DNA from: Buxus sempervirens
Lineage: Eukaryota > Streptophyta > Magnoliopsida > Buxales > Buxaceae
NCBI GenBank assembly: GCA_947561395.2
Contig: OX387194.1
Location: forward strand, 11,828,048 to 11,892,047
Direction of reading: 5' to 3'
DNA: 64,000 nt
In this document: positions 1 through 11,295 of the stretch, piece by piece
Position numbering within the stretch: the first letter of the stretch is position 1
Layout: every line of letters begins with the position of its first letter
Translations under genes and position numbers: made by a program
Notes under the pieces: generated by a model
What the model saw: only the letters and a program-made list of their open reading frames with translations
What the model was told of the DNA's origin: nothing
The model's database searches: none

Positions 1-135
1 TGGTTGAAAAGTGTTATAATTTTATTCTTCTTTGTCCTTTAGCAATTTTTAAGGTATTGGAAGTCCCTAATAATTGTTGATACCCCATTTTTAAGTTGGT
101 TAATTTTCAATGATGGGAGAAACAAGGGACTGTTA

Positions 136-1004
136 TAGGGATGGCAATGGTTCGGTTTTGTAAAAAACCAAAATTGAACCGACAAGTTTACAACGAAAAC
201 TGTAACTGAACCGTAACTGTTACGGTTTATAAATTTTAAAACCAAAATCTTTTAACTTTCATATTCTTGAAACCGTAACCGAACCGAACCTTTCCACCCT
301 TTTGGAAGTTCTGATAGATCAGATTTTGATTATTTTACTATGCCTACAGAGTGATGTGCTAGTAATTACTAAAAACTATATCAAAACTTGTCATCCTTCT
401 CTTCTTCACGTAGAAGACTCTCAAGGCTTCTCAGCCTCTTCTTCTCCAATACGAAGTTCTATTCCATTTCTAAAATCTTTAATATATCCCTAATGGGCGA
501 ATCGGCTTAGGGGTTGTATAGTTGTGAGACTCAAAGCTTATGCAAATTATATGTAGTTGGTTTGGTTTCGGTTCGGTTTTACCTTAAAAACGTAACCGAA
601 CCAAAACCGCATCGGTTTTTTCAATTAAAAATCAAAAGCGAACCGAAACTAATTATTGAAGACCCAAAATTGACCCTAATAGGTTTGGTTCAATTCGTCG
701 GTTTTAACCGAACTGTTACCATCCCAGGGACCGTAGCTGTTCAGTTTGGTACAATAATTTAAAAACCGAATAGAACCGATTTCCTTTTAGGTTCGGTTTA
801 ATCATTTTGGACTCAAATTTGAGCCTAGGAGCACATTAAGCCTAGGGGCGTGCGTGGGTTCTTTTCTTCGTTCGTTCCCGTCGGTTTAGTTTGACCCTTA
901 AATGGTAATGAACCGGTTTTTTTTTACTATAAAACTGAAACTGGACCGATGGTTACAAAAGCAAAAATGATGGTTGGGTTACAACCGAACCATTGCCATC
1001 CCTC
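136..1004. repeat. CGGTTT-rich degenerate repeat with inverted ends
   Basis: The left end begins TAGGGATGGCAATGGTTCGG and the right end is close to its reverse complement (CGAACCATTGCCATCCCT near 986-1003). The interior is full of scattered variants of AACCGAACC and GGTTCGGTTT. This is the look of non-autonomous hAT-type repeats common in plants, but the 8-bp flanks (gactgtta and tcaactct) do not match. The family call is therefore tentative and the element may be composite. No coding potential is seen. Confidence 0.4.
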
Positions 1005-1205
1005 TCAACTCTTAGCCTCGAAAATGTTTTTTTTAATATTTCTAACAAATTAAATCCTTAATTTTTACGGTTTCAAATGATAGTAAATTAGCCTATTACC
1101 ATTACTTCCACGTTCAATTCGATTTCTAAAAAAATTATTATCTTTTTTTTAGTGTAATTTTAAATTATCATATGGACTGGACTGTGTTACTTTCTTTATA
1201 ATTAA

Positions 1206-1728
1206 GAATTTTTGCACCAATAACCTATATAATAAATTTTACATATATATCCTCTTATTTTGAGTATTTTTATATCTATCCCTCTATCTAGCATAGTCAT
1301 TTCAATTATTATAGACACTAATTAAAGTCTGTCAAATTAATTTTATTTCTTATTTTTATTAAATGATTAAAGTAACCTTCTATAAAATAAAAGAATATTT
1401 CTCATTTATCTTCTTATAGTGTTTTATATTTTCATTTATGTTCTTGCATTATTATATTTATTCTAGTATACTTTTAAATCATTGATATTAATTTGCTCAA
1501 TTGAAAATTATTCATTTAAACTTTAAACTCAATCAAGCATATAGTTTTTTAGCTATCTAATATCTTTTATTTTTATTTTTTTGTGTCTTCTAGAAGGTTA
1601 CTTTATTCATTTAATAAAAATAAACAACAAAAGTCAACGGAATTTAACTAAAGGGTACAAATGTAACGATTAAGTTGAATTGAGTGATATAAATAAAAAT
1701 ACTAAAAACAAAGTAATATAGATGCAAA
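1206..1728. mobile_element. Long-TIR foldback MITE, copy 1
   Basis: The two halves are diverged reverse complements. The left half contains TTTTTATTAAATGATTAAAG and AACCTTCTAT; the right half contains the inverted counterparts AGAAGGTTACTTTATTCATT and TTAATAAAAATAAACAACAA. The arms are about 200 bp around a short spacer. It shares its arm sequence with the element at 2031-2566, so the two are copies of one family. The superfamily is not determined because no clean target duplication was found. Confidence 0.5.
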
Positions 1729-1790
1729 TCTATATCCATATTACATATAATGAGAATAGGCCACTTGGGAAGTGTGCCATTCATTATGCA
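1729..1790 (+). mobile_element. Helitron-like 5' terminus
   Basis: The sequence starts TCTATATCCATATTACATAT after an A, then runs ATAATGAGAATAGGCCACTT. A TC start followed by a TATA-rich stretch is characteristic of plant Helitron 5' ends. Closely similar ends occur inverted at 6886 and 56628. No matching 3' end (hairpin plus CTRR) could be assigned, so the extent of the element is unknown. Confidence 0.4.
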
Positions 1791-2030
1791 CGACCTTCCC
1801 AAAAAATCCTTACCATTTCCTATAAATGCATCACTAATAACGGGCTAAAATAATCAAAGTTTTGCCTATTTACTTAAATCTGGACAGTTGTAAAACTGTT
1901 ACCTACCTCTACATGCAGTATTGCATGTACACCTTGATAGTTTGCTTCAAAAGAGAGGCAACGGACGAATGTAACGAGAGGCTAACGTGGTATGTTAGAC
2001 TCAAGCAACACCAATTATGGAGGAAAAAGG

Positions 2031-2566
2031 GGCTTTTTGCATCTACACCCCTACATTATGATATATTTGCATCTATATCTACTTTTTTTAAGTATTTATA
2101 TTTATACCCCTCCATTTAGCATAATTGTTGCAGATGTACCCCTAATGTCAAATTCCATTAACTTTTGTTGTTTATTTTTATTAAATGACTAAATTAACCT
2201 TCTATGAGATGAAAAGTTTATTACATAGGCAAATGAATATGGGTCTAGGTGGAATTCATATGAAAAATTATTAATTAAACAAATTAATATCAATGATTTA
2301 AAGTATATATACAATAAATATAATAATGTAAGTACATAAATGAATTTATAAGAATACAAGAGGATAAATGCAAATTATTTTTACTTTATCAAAGGTTACT
2401 TTGGTCATTTAATAAAAATAAATAATAAAAGTTAACAAAGGGCCTACATACAAGAGGGTATGATTGAAACGGTTATATAAAACAAAGGGATATAAATACA
2501 AATATTGAAAACAAGAGGGCATACATGCAAATATAATATAATATAAGGACATGAATGCAAAAAGCC
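2031..2566. mobile_element. Long-TIR foldback MITE, copy 2
   Basis: The left end GGCTTTTTGCAT is mirrored by ATGCAAAAAGCC at the right end (2555-2566). Both arms, about 200 bp, carry paired inverted segments such as ATTTTTATTAAATGACTAAA against its inverse near 2408-2425. It is related to the element at 1206-1728. It has no coding capacity, and short open frames across it are chance. Confidence 0.55.
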
Positions 2567-2635
2567 AAAAAAAAAAAGATATAGACGAATTTCAATTCCA
2601 TCACGTAAACTCCCCCCATGATGAGCATCTTCGTA

Positions 2636-3003
2636 CAGTGGCGGAACCACGTTCAGGTTAGGGGGGGGGGGGGGGGGGGGGGGGGGTGCCGCCTCCCCCC
2701 TAACTTTTAATTTTTAGTAAAAAATATATATGTTTTATATATTTTTTAATTAAAATTTAAGTTTTGCCCCCCCTAAAATTTCTGTTTGCCCCCCCAACCC
2801 ATTGAAATTTTTTATATTTGATAAGAATCCCTTTTAAAATTTCTGATCCCCCCAACTCATTGAAATTTTTATATTTCATGAGAACCACCTCTAAAATTTC
2901 TGGTTTGCCCACCCCCAACTCATTAAAATTTCTATATTTCATAAGAAATGTTAATTGAAATTTTTTTTTGCCTCCTAGATTTGGAGTCCTGATTCCGTCA
3001 CTG
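2636..3003. mobile_element. hAT MITE (deletion derivative of the 12.8-kb element)
   Basis: It begins CAGTGGCGGAACCACGTT and ends GATTCCGTCACTG, the same termini as the long hAT element at 12821-18267. It is flanked by the 8-bp direct repeats tcttcgta (2628-2635) and tcttggta (3004-3011), with one mismatch. The interior contains a run of 20-odd G near 2661-2687. It also has a diverged tandem repeat, about 60 bp per unit, built on CCCCTAAAATTTCTG and CTCATTGAAATTT. The transposase is absent, so mobilisation would need an autonomous partner. Confidence 0.8.
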
Positions 3004-3409
3004 TCTTGGTATACTTCAACGGTAGATATGGGCCCACGTCCACGTCGATAACGTCATTTTTCCATGTGGTAAAACAAGAGAGTACCAAATAATAGCAACC
3101 CCCCATTTGAAATGAATAAGACAGTCGTTGGATTTTACAAGGACAGTTGTGCCACGTGGTTATCTTTCCGGGGACAGGATATCATCAATTTTGGATGGAG
3201 ACTTGTAAATAAAAGAGGATCATACATATGTCTATTAAGACTAAGATAAGACAATTTCATGAACATGCACGTCATTTTCTTGAGTGCTATTTTCATTGAT
3301 GTTAACATATGGTTTCTAGTTATCATGCACATATACTTGTATATTTGCCTTCGGTTTTGATTTAGCCCATCCCTTGGGGCATTTACTGCAGAGTTGTAAA
3401 TGAGCTCAT

Positions 3410-4765
3410 CTAGGGTTATAATTCGGTCGGTTTGGTTTGGTTTTTCTGCCAAACCTAAACCAAACCGAATTATGTTGATCAAAACTGAAGACCGAACTAA
3501 ATCGAATTCCAACTAAAAATTATAACCCGAAAATCGAACCGAAATAAAGTGAATAAATTGAAAACCAAATTGAATTATAATATCTTTAAAGTTTAAACCA
3601 TATTGTTTACTAGAATATAAATGTGAACAATATAGTTTACTAGAAAATAGAAATGGTATTTCCATAATCTTACATTAATAAAGAAATTCAGTTATATATA
3701 TATGTAATAAAAACTTATCTCCTCCTAGTAAATAACATCAACATGAAATAACTTCCTTCCGAAGAAAGATTCCTACAAAAAGAAACAGTAGGTTTTGACA
3801 AAAAGGTGTGCGGTAAGAGGTTTTGAAATTTTTGTATATATATTATATGTAATATAAAATTATAAATATATAATAATATAGTTCAGTTTTTTGTTAGGTT
3901 TGGTTTTTCAACAACCTAAACCGTGAACCAAACCAAACTAATTTGGATTGTATTTCTTCAAACCGAAATCTAACCAAACTAAGAATAAAACCAAAATTTG
4001 CACTCGTGTCTATGTTAGAAAATAAAGAATAGTTAAATTTTAATTTTCTGATAAAAAGAAGAATAGAAAGTTAGTTTATTTATATAGAGATTAAGAAGAC
4101 AAGAAATTGATATTTGTTTATTAAAAATTAAAACTAATTATCTATTTATTGAGATGGCAGCAACATGCTATTTACATAATAGACTTCTGCTGATTGTAGT
4201 AGACCTTGCTACGTAAGTGAGATGCTATTATATACTTGCATCCCACGCAGTGGCGGAACCAACTTAGAGCTAGAGGGGTCAATTGCCCCCCCTAAAATTT
4301 TATTTTTTAATTTAAAATATATCTTTTCCTATATGTTTTAATTGAAATTTATGTTTTGCCCCCTCTAAAATTTCTGATTTGCCTCCTTAACTCATTAAAA
4401 TTTCTATATTTTATGAGAAGTGTTAATTGAAATTTTTTTTTGCCTCCTCAAATTTGGTGTCCTGATTCCGCCATTGATCCCACGGTCATTATTTTTCACC
4501 TTGAAAGATCTTTTCATGCTTTTTAATGTAAAAGACTTATGAGTTAACGTCATTTAATAAGTTAAATATTATTATATACTTTATATTTATAATATATTTT
4601 ATATATAATATTATATATTTCAGTTCAGTCTTACGCTTAGATATTTGGTTCGATTTTCAGTTTAATCAAGCCTCCAACCCAAAACCAAATCAAACAACTT
4701 CAATTCTATATTTTTTAAATCAGAACCGAACCAAAGACTTAAGAACCCAGCTCAAACCGCCCTAA
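3410..4765. repeat. GGTTTGG/CGAACC-rich degenerate repeat, interrupted
   Basis: This stretch starts near TAGGGTTATAATTCGGTCGG and ends near AAACCGCCCTAATG. Clusters of GGTTTGGTTT and AACCGAACC motifs occur at 3420-3560, 3885-3990 and 4620-4765. It resembles the 136-1004 repeat in base composition and motif style. A hAT MITE (4248-4476) has been inserted within it. No gene is supported here. Confidence 0.35.
4248..4476. mobile_element. Short hAT MITE with perfect 8-bp target duplication
   Basis: The element starts CAGTGGCGGAACCAACTT and ends CCTGATTCCGCCATTG. It is flanked by identical 8-bp repeats atcccacg (4240-4247 and 4477-4484). At 229 bp it is the shortest of the three copies of this hAT family in the window. 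Its subterminal sequence (GCCCCCCCTAAAATTT type) matches both the 2636-3003 MITE and the ends of the long element. Confidence 0.85.
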
Positions 4766-4769
4766 TGTC

Positions 4770-5595
4770 AGGATGGATCGATTCAATTTTGGTTTTAACC
4801 GACCCAAATTACAGCCCGAGCCGTGAGATACTGCTGTAAATCTCACTTATGCGGCACGGTCTGCTGCATCGTACTCTACGGAAACTGGAGACATGGAACG
4901 GGCATGCTTTAGACAGGACAATGTACTCTCGCATTTTTCTCACATTATTAAAGGTGATACCATGCCCCACCTCGACAGGCTATCTTGGTCACGTGAGTGG
5001 GCCCCACTAAACGAATACGACTGTTTATCAAAACGGCGAAAGGATCGATCGAAGATACTCGGGGTCGGGGCCCGCTTTCGTCTCTCTTCTTACGTAACTA
5101 ATTTAACTACTTAACACCATCATTTGGCATTTTCTAGTGGAAACTGGGAAACCCTAACGTGGTCCCTGACTAACTGTTTGTGTAAATGGAATAAGGGTAT
5201 ATTCGGAATTTTCACACGTTTTATGACCCTGAGAGTGAGAGTGAGAGTGAGAGTGGAGCCTGAGGCTTTCTGATCCAATTCTTCTAGTGGTGGTGGATAT
5301 GTCATCTTTCCTTTCACTACTAATGTCGGTTTCGTAAATCATCTCACTATTCTTTCTACATTCGAATTTAAATCTCGGCTTATATGTTACCGTTAAGGGT
5401 AAGGAAGTGTAGTACACAAATGCCACCACTAGTATACAAATCAAAAGTTTCGCTTAATTTACAAGTCATTTAAAATAATGATTAATTACAATTGTTTTAC
5501 ATATTAAATTAGTTTTAAATAATTAGTAGCGACTGTAGGTGTGTGATAAACGTAGTCCAACATTAATTATTATGAATATTTACAGTTTACCCCCT
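4770..5595. other. Intergenic, no gene seen
   Basis: Several short open frames exist, but none shows a recognisable domain, codon bias or splice support. A GAGAGT hexamer repeat sits near 5229-5253. Nothing else stands out. Confidence 0.5.
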
Positions 5596-5597
5596 TG

Positions 5598-5940
5598 TTG
5601 AGGTCTCTGGCATCCTAGTCTCCTCCCTAAAAGGTTTTTAAAATACTAGTTTACCACCTTAATGCTTTCTATATGGAATACTTTCTCCCTTTTCAAGGTT
5701 TGGTGGTTAATATCATAATTGAGAGAAAGTTAATTGACAAATTTGCCCCTCTTATTACAATTTAACTCCTTGAGGTTAATTTCTAGCAATTCCTAGTTTC
5801 CTTTCTAACAATTCTAAAGTACTAGTTAATTTACCACCTTAAGGTTTTCTGTGTGCAATAATTTATCTCTTTTAAAGGTTGTTAAAGTCATGATTGAGAA
5901 TAAGTTAATTCACAAATTTGCCCCCTTTTATTTACATGCA
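5598..5940. repeat. Diverged tandem duplication, about 185 bp per unit
   Basis: Two adjacent copies share the order TACTAGTTTACCACCTTAA, then CTTTT-AAGGTT, then AAGTTAATTGACAAATTTGCC, with point differences and small indels. Copy 1 is near 5598-5775 and copy 2 near 5783-5940. The following sequence to about 6130 contains partial inverse matches, so it may be a decayed MITE. No gene is supported. Confidence 0.45.
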
Positions 5941-6800
5941 GAAAGAAAAAGCTTTATTTTTTGTATTGGGGGCAAAATTGTCGATATATGTTTCTTTTCT
6001 TGTCACCTCATCAATTTTGAAAGAATTTTAATGACCAGACCTCTAAAAGGGGAAGATTGTTAAACATAGTAAACGTCAAGGTGATAAACTGGTATTTCAA
6101 AAATTCTTTACAAATTATGAAATGATACTTTCTAAAAAAATTCAACTAAAATCTAAACATTCTATTAAATTATGTTTTGTTAGACAAACCTAATACACTA
6201 GTAGAGTTCAACTTAAACCCATTTAAACCTAGACAGGCTCGGTGTAAGTTGATGAACTTTGTATCAATAATTTCTGATAAACCTAAGGAAGCTCGACAAG
6301 CCAATCCGAAGCCGGCCATATCCAAAACCAAACTAGATAGTTGATAAGTGGGGCCAACTCCCTCGTCCATGTGCTGTATCGATCAATATGGTCCGTAGAG
6401 GAGGTCCTTGGGACCACGTCCCACCGTTGAAGGGGGTTCATTAACTCTGCGAGACACGGACCAACTTGCTCAGCCTTTCATTACATGAGAGAGAGAAGCT
6501 AGAAACTGCGGAACCAGTGGTATACTCCGTGAAACAAAATGGCAAGGATAAAGATCTGTTTGGTTTGGTGTCAATGTGTCGTGTTGCAGATCCTTGCGCT
6601 TTCCACGCACTTTTTGCACGTAATATTGGGTCCCACTACATGAGCGTAAGAAATTCTACCGGGATACATGTGCAGTACTATAGGTAGAGAGAGAATAGTT
6701 TCACAACGAGACCGTTTCATTTGATGCCTCTCAGTGATTTTAGCTCTAGAGGAAATGCATTCTTTTGTAATCTGTCAAGATTTTAAACAAATAGATAGAG
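5941..6800. other. Intergenic, no gene seen
   Basis: There are only short, non-conserved open frames. The right edge leads into the Helitron-like end at 6886. Nothing supports a gene or RNA here. Confidence 0.45.
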
Positions 6801-6829
6801 TTTTGACTACAAAAAAGTCGGACGTTTAT

Positions 6830-6886
6830 AGTTGTTGGCAGACTTCCCAAGTGATTTATTCTCATTATATATAATATAGATATAGA
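6830..6886 (-). mobile_element. Helitron-like 5' terminus (minus strand)
   Basis: Read on the minus strand it starts TCTATATCTATATTATATAT after an A and continues into ATAATGAGAATAAATCACTT. This is nearly the same as the terminus at 1729. It marks a Helitron or Helitron relic that would extend leftwards; the 3' end is not identified. Confidence 0.4.
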
Positions 6887-7370
6887 TTTGTGGAATGGCT
6901 ATATAAGGGTGTTAAAGGACTCCCTGATTAGTAAACTAATCATCTGTTTCTCCCCGGATTCCTAAAGATAATTTGAATTTGATAAATTTGATTTTTTTTT
7001 TCTAAATAAGAGAAAAAGAGAAGACAAAAGGCATCGAAGTCACTCCTTGATTGATCCAATTATTAATTATTTTATCGAGAAAATCCCAAAGACAATAAAA
7101 AATTAGAGAGGTATCGGTCAAACGGCAGGAAAACAAAAATTAAATAAAGGGCAATAATAGAAATAAATATATAAGGCTCTGGAACAGACGCCAGGTGTCA
7201 AGGGAATGTCCCACCAGGTTTCTTAGTCTGGAGCGATTCAACAGGCCACGCCACCTTCCCTCAAACTGATTGCCGAATACAGCGTAGAAGGTTAGATTTG
7301 TAATTAGACAAATCTAAAAGGGGAATTTTAAGCTCAAGCAAGGGCAGAATCGGAATTTGATTACCCAATC

Positions 7371-7390
7371 TTTCTCTATATAGACAGGCG
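7371..7390 (+). promoter_or_regulatory. TATA box of the CIPK6 gene
   Basis: CTCTATATAGACAG lies about 365 bp upstream of the ATG at 7745. It sits at the upstream edge of a CT/GTTTCG-rich leader with no splice need. A start of transcription near 7405-7415 is inferred from the usual 30-bp spacing. No other TATA-like site lies closer to the ATG. Confidence 0.5.
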
Positions 7391-7458
7391 ACCAGTTTAG
7401 CACTCTTAAACCAGCAAACCCTTCTAACAAGTAACAACGGAACCGGCTCTCTTGCTCT

Positions 7459-7520
7459 GTTTCGTTAGGTCGCTTTTGTGTTCTTCGCTTTGTTTCGTTA
7501 GGTCGCTTTTGTGTTCTTAG
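7459..7520 (+). repeat. 32-bp tandem repeat in the CIPK6 5' leader
   Basis: The string TGTTTCGTTAGGTCGCTTTT followed by GTGTTCTT occurs twice, starting at 7459 and 7491. The repeat lies inside the inferred 5' UTR and may be a recent local duplication. Confidence 0.8.
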
Positions 7521-7539
7521 GTTTTGTATCTCTCAGGGA

Positions 7540-7578
7540 ATGCAGAAAGATGAGCTTTCCTCCGCAATCAAATCCTGA
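7540..7578 (+). promoter_or_regulatory. Upstream ORF in the CIPK6 5' leader
   Basis: ATG at 7540 opens a 12-codon frame (MQKDELSSAIKS) closed by TGA at 7576-7578, 166 bp before the kinase ATG. It lies between the inferred transcription start and the main start, so scanning ribosomes would meet it first. Whether it lowers kinase translation is inference; its conservation in other species' CIPK6 genes cannot be judged here. Confidence 0.45.
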
Positions 7579-7744
7579 TTCCGGAAGGAGAGCGAAGAAT
7601 ATCATCGGAGGCAGAACTTGCCACCGGAAACACGTTGAAGACGGCTAGATTTTGGCTTCTCCGACCTCTTCCACCTCTTCGGCCTCCCTCGTTTTCCGGT
7701 TACTTGCCTCAAACCGATTTCGGATCTCAGAGATTCTTCAATTA

Positions 7745-9055
7745 ATGGCGGAGAAGTGTAAAGATAATTCCAACTCGAACGTGCTCCGCGGCAAGTACGA
7801 TCTCGGTCGGCTTCTCGGCCATGGAACCTTCGCGAAAGTTTACCTTGCCAGGAATTTACAGACCGGAAAAAGCGTGGCAATGAAGGTTGTTGGGAAGGAA
7901 AAGGTGATCAGAGTAGGAATGATGGATCAAGTGAAGCGCGAGATTTCAGTCATGAAGATGGTGAAGCATCCTAACATCGTTGAGCTCCATGAGGTTCTGG
8001 CGAGTAAGTCTAAAATCTACTTCGCCATGGACCTTGTTCGAGGCGGCGAGCTTTTCTCTAAGGTCTCGAAAGGTCGGTTGAGAGAAGACGTCGCTCGTTC
8101 GTACTTTCAACAACTCATGTCCGCGGTTGATTTTTGCCATAGTCGCGGTGTTTATCACCGTGATTTGAAGCCGGAGAATCTCCTCCTCGATGAGGAAGGG
8201 AATCTCAAAGTTACCGATTTCGGATTGAGCACTTTCTCGGAGCATTTGAAACAGGACGGCCTTTTGCATACGACGTGCGGAACTCCGGCCTACGTCGCTC
8301 CGGAGGTGATCGGAAAAAAAGGATATGACGGCGCGAAGGCTGATCTTTGGTCGTGCGGCGTGATTCTCTTTGTTCTTCTTGCAGGATTCTTACCTTTCCA
8401 GGAAGAGAACATCGTTGCCATGTATAAGAAGATCTACAGGGGAGATTTCAAATGTCCGCCGTGGTTCTCGTCCGAATCTCGCCGTCTCATCACGAAGCTC
8501 CTCGATCCGAACCCTAACACAAGAATCACTATGTCGAAGCTCATGGAAACCTCCTGGTTCAAGAAATTGGTGCCAAAGACGGTACGAACGAAGGGAGAAC
8601 TACAAGGAGAAGAAGGACCGGAGGAGGAGAAGGGTGTGAAAGGGAAAGAAACAGAGACACTGAATGCCTTTCACATTATTTCGTTATCGGAGGGGTTCGA
8701 TCTGTCGCCATTGTTCGAGGAGAAGAAGAGAGAGGAAAAGGAAGAAATGAGGTTCGCGACAACGAAGCCGGCAAGCTGCGTAATATCGAGACTGGAGGAG
8801 GTGGCTCAGGCTGTAAAATTTAGCGTCAAGAAGAGCGAATCAACAGTGAGGCTACAGGGACATGAAAGGGGAAGGAAAGGGAAATTGGGGATTGAAGCGG
8901 AGATATTTTCAATGGCACCATCTTTCTTAGTGGTGGAGGTAAAGAAGGACGGAGGAGACACGCTTGAATACAATCAGTTCTGCCGTAAGGAGCTCAGACC
9001 GGCGCTTAAAGACATCTTCTGGACGTCGCCCGCCGAGAGTCCGGCCCCTGCTTGA
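7745..9055 (+). CDS. CIPK6: CBL-interacting protein kinase 6 (SnRK3 family), intronless
   Basis: This 436-aa Ser/Thr kinase is recruited to membranes by calcineurin-B-like calcium sensors and phosphorylates channels and transporters. The kinase domain covers about residues 18-272. It has the glycine loop LGHGTFAKV, catalytic K47, HRDLKPEN with D140, DFG at 158-160 and an activation loop ending TPAYVAPE. The NAF/FISL module starts with NAF at 307-309 ([10 protein letters not shown]), followed by [14 protein letters not shown]-terminal phosphatase-interaction domain ends in RPALKDIFW. The wording of the NAF region and C terminus matches my memory of Arabidopsis CIPK6 closely. The open frame extends upstream without an ATG, so 7745 is the first usable start. 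Like other members of the intronless CIPK clade, it has no introns. A CIPK5/25-type paralogue lies 41 kb away in the same orientation. Confidence 0.93.
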   Translation: MAEKCKDNSNSNVLRGKYDLGRLLGHGTFAKVYLARNLQTGKSVAMKVVGKEKVIRVGMMDQVKREISVMKMVKHPNIVELHEVLASKSKIYFAMDLVRGGELFSKVSKGRLREDVARSYFQQLMSAVDFCHSRGVYHRDLKPENLLLDEEGNLKVTDFGLSTFSEHLKQDGLLHTTCGTPAYVAPEVIGKKGYDGAKADLWSCGVILFVLLAGFLPFQEENIVAMYKKIYRGDFKCPPWFSSESRRLITKLLDPNPNTRITMSKLMETSWFKKLVPKTVRTKGELQGEEGPEEEKGVKGKETETLNAFHIISLSEGFDLSPLFEEKKREEKEEMRFATTKPASCVISRLEEVAQAVKFSVKKSESTVRLQGHERGRKGKLGIEAEIFSMAPSFLVVEVKKDGGDTLEYNQFCRKELRPALKDIFWTSPAESPAPA

Positions 9056-9368
9056 AGAAAAGCGGAGCCGAGGACAAAAGCAAGACTCTGTTGTTTAGAT
9101 TGTTGTTACAAGAGTAATCATCTGATTGATTCTCTCTTTGTTTTAGGTATTTCTGTGGTTTTAGATTTCTGATTTAATGCACAGCTTCTTGGGAGTCATT
9201 CATCCAGTTCCGTCCGCCATGTTGTCTCTGTAAACGGGTATGTGTGTTTGTTTTGTGTAGCCATCGTAGAGGTGGTGAAGGAATGTGTGTTTATTAGCTT
9301 CTTGTGTTCCATGAGCCATGTGTGATTTGACTTCTCAGGGTCTTGGTGTTGGTGTGTTGGGAAGGGGT
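9056..9368 (+). other. 3' flank/UTR of CIPK6
   Basis: This is T- and GT-rich sequence after the stop codon, with no further open frame of interest. No single clear AATAAA signal is seen, so the polyadenylation site is not placed. Confidence 0.4.
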
Positions 9369-9900
9369 ACGATAAAGATCCGAATCCGATATGAATTCTA
9401 CACGATTATCCGAATATATCCGATTATATTCAGATTCGAATATAATATTGCATATATTTGATTCAGATCAGACCGTTTATTTTGTATATATATTATGTTT
9501 TTTATGCTTTTTTAAATTTTTTTATATATTAGTATAGAAGGAATGAAGGTTTTATATAATATTTATTGATTTAAGGTTATAATATAAGATAAATTTGAAT
9601 TAATACATCCTTATTTGATCCATTAACTTAAGGTTTATAATATCTTAATTTTTTTCATATATAATGTAATCGAATATCGGATAATCGGTCGGTTTCGAAT
9701 TCAGTATTAGATGTGAAATATCCATTGGATAATTGGTTCGAATTCGAATATTGGATTTTTTTATCGAATCAAATTCGGATCTTAGCTTATCTGTATTCTC
9801 GACCCGTTTACAGTCCTAGAGAACCACTATTTGGACCGGACCTGTTGTATCAATCGAATCCGAATGGTTTGACCGAACGTTGGGATCGGTTTGGTAGACA
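9369..9900. repeat. ATCCGAAT/ATTCGGAT-rich degenerate repeat
   Basis: The stretch is dense in variants of CGAATATCCGATTA and its inverse at both ends (9380-9470 and 9660-9790). The centre is AT-rich. It resembles the other low-complexity, inverted-end repeats of the window. No target duplication was found and no gene is supported. Confidence 0.35.
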
Positions 9901-10640
9901 TCACATTAATGAAGAACTTTTAGGCCTGTTATTTGATGAAGGTGGGAATCTATCGTAATACACACGTGGCACTTTCTTCTGGGATCTGGTCATGGTTGGG
10001 TCTTATGTCTGTGGGAGTATGTGGTAAGAATGAGGAGATGCGTCCCTGTCGAAGGCAAGGTACTGGTTTGTGCCACGGCGAGATGACTAGATGAATGATA
10101 AATACAAGTACTGAAGAATTATTTGCCAATCCAATGTCGACTGTCGTCGTGCCCTTGCGATTTCTTGTTAGGGATGAGTAGTTAAGGAGCCATAAAATGT
10201 CAAATTATAGATGAGTTGATGACTTACATTTATGATGAGGTGTCTAATATGAAAGTGTTTCCTCTAGAGCCAAAATCCATCCGATGGTTCACTGAAACCT
10301 CCAACTGAGATGAAGTATGGATGTGTGGGGCCCCCTACTGAAACGGGCATCCATCCATGCGTTTCATACTATTTCCACTGAATGGCACAAGAAGAAACGC
10401 TCTCGTCTAATATGTGTTATTTGCAGATAATGTAGTCTAGTAGGTCATATAAATATTATATAAAAAGTAAAGGTTAAGTTAGAATTGTGGAGGGATTTTT
10501 AGGATTAAACGGTTCTTAACAAGTTGTAGATGAATATGTAAGGTAACCTTTTAATACAAAATAATAATATAACAAATCAAACTATTAGAATTAACAATTA
10601 GGATATTCTTTTAAGCAATAAATTTAACAATTTTAGATTA
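9901..10640. other. Intergenic, no gene seen
   Basis: No conserved frame, RNA gene or complete repeat was recognised. Confidence 0.45.
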
Positions 10641-10644
10641 GTAG

Positions 10645-10715
10645 TACAAAAAGATAGAGAAATTGATGAAGGATGTAGGACATAAGATTAGAGCCGGTTG
10701 GTGCGCATAACATAA
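10645..10715 (+). mobile_element. Short RTE-type LINE relic
   Basis: AGAGAAATTGATGAAGGATG followed by ACATAAGATTAGAGCCGGTT corresponds to the start of the RTE 3' segment seen better preserved at 20300-20860. Only about 70 bp remain. Confidence 0.5.
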
Positions 10716-10816
10716 TACCTTAGTAGAATATGATTGAGGTATGCATAACATAATACCTTAGTAGAATAAGGTCGGGTTCAAGATGTATTTATTAGTCTCA
10801 ACCCTAATTTAATTTA

Positions 10817-11295
10817 GGGAAAATTACTGTCCAACTTGTCTTTTAAAACTTTATTCCAAAATGCACTACCTTCATAACTAATTGACAAATTTACACTAGT
10901 TTTATAAATAAAATGACGGAATGCCCTCATGAATGTGTCAAGAGACAAAAATGCCCATTTTGCCCCCAATTTACCACCAATCACCTTCGCCAAATGTGCT
11001 TTTCCATATTCTGTTAATCTTTTAGCCATAGAAGAAGGTAGACGAAAGGTTTTGATTGAATTTTTTTTTTGTTTAGAACAACCAAAATAAAGGAGTGAGG
11101 TTTAACAGTTTTATTGTTTAGACTGGTTTGTGAGTTGTAACTCGGGGGTAAAAGGGGTATTTTTTGTCTTCTGATATATGCAATAGGGCATTATGTCATT
11201 TTGTTTATAAAATAAGTGTAAACTTGACAATTAGTTATGAAGGTAGTGTATTTTGGAATAACGTTTTAAAAGATAGTGCGTACAGTAATTTTCCC
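10817..11295. mobile_element. Mutator-like MITE with 11-bp target duplication
   Basis: The ends are GGGAAAATTACTGT and ACAGTAATTTTCCC, within inverted repeats of about 140 bp. Examples are TTCATAACTAATTGACAAAT on the left and its inverse near 11232-11251. It is flanked by identical 11-bp repeats aatttaattta (10806-10816 and 11296-11306). Long TIRs with a 9-11-bp duplication point to a non-autonomous Mutator-like element. It has no coding capacity. Confidence 0.75.

Noticed and set aside
136-1004. hAT target duplication around the first repeat
   Set aside because: Inverted ends are clear but the 8-bp flanks differ completely, so only a repeat is claimed.
7652-7744. N-terminal extension of CIPK6 by 31 codons
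   Set aside because: The extension would start at TTG, has no ATG, and precedes the good start MAEKC at 7745. CIPK6 proteins begin close to this point. A non-AUG start is possible but unsupported.
7946-8269. Antisense genes opposite the kinases (also 50976-51581 and 50275-50601)
   Set aside because: They are shadow frames of the CIPK coding sequence, with no homology of their own.
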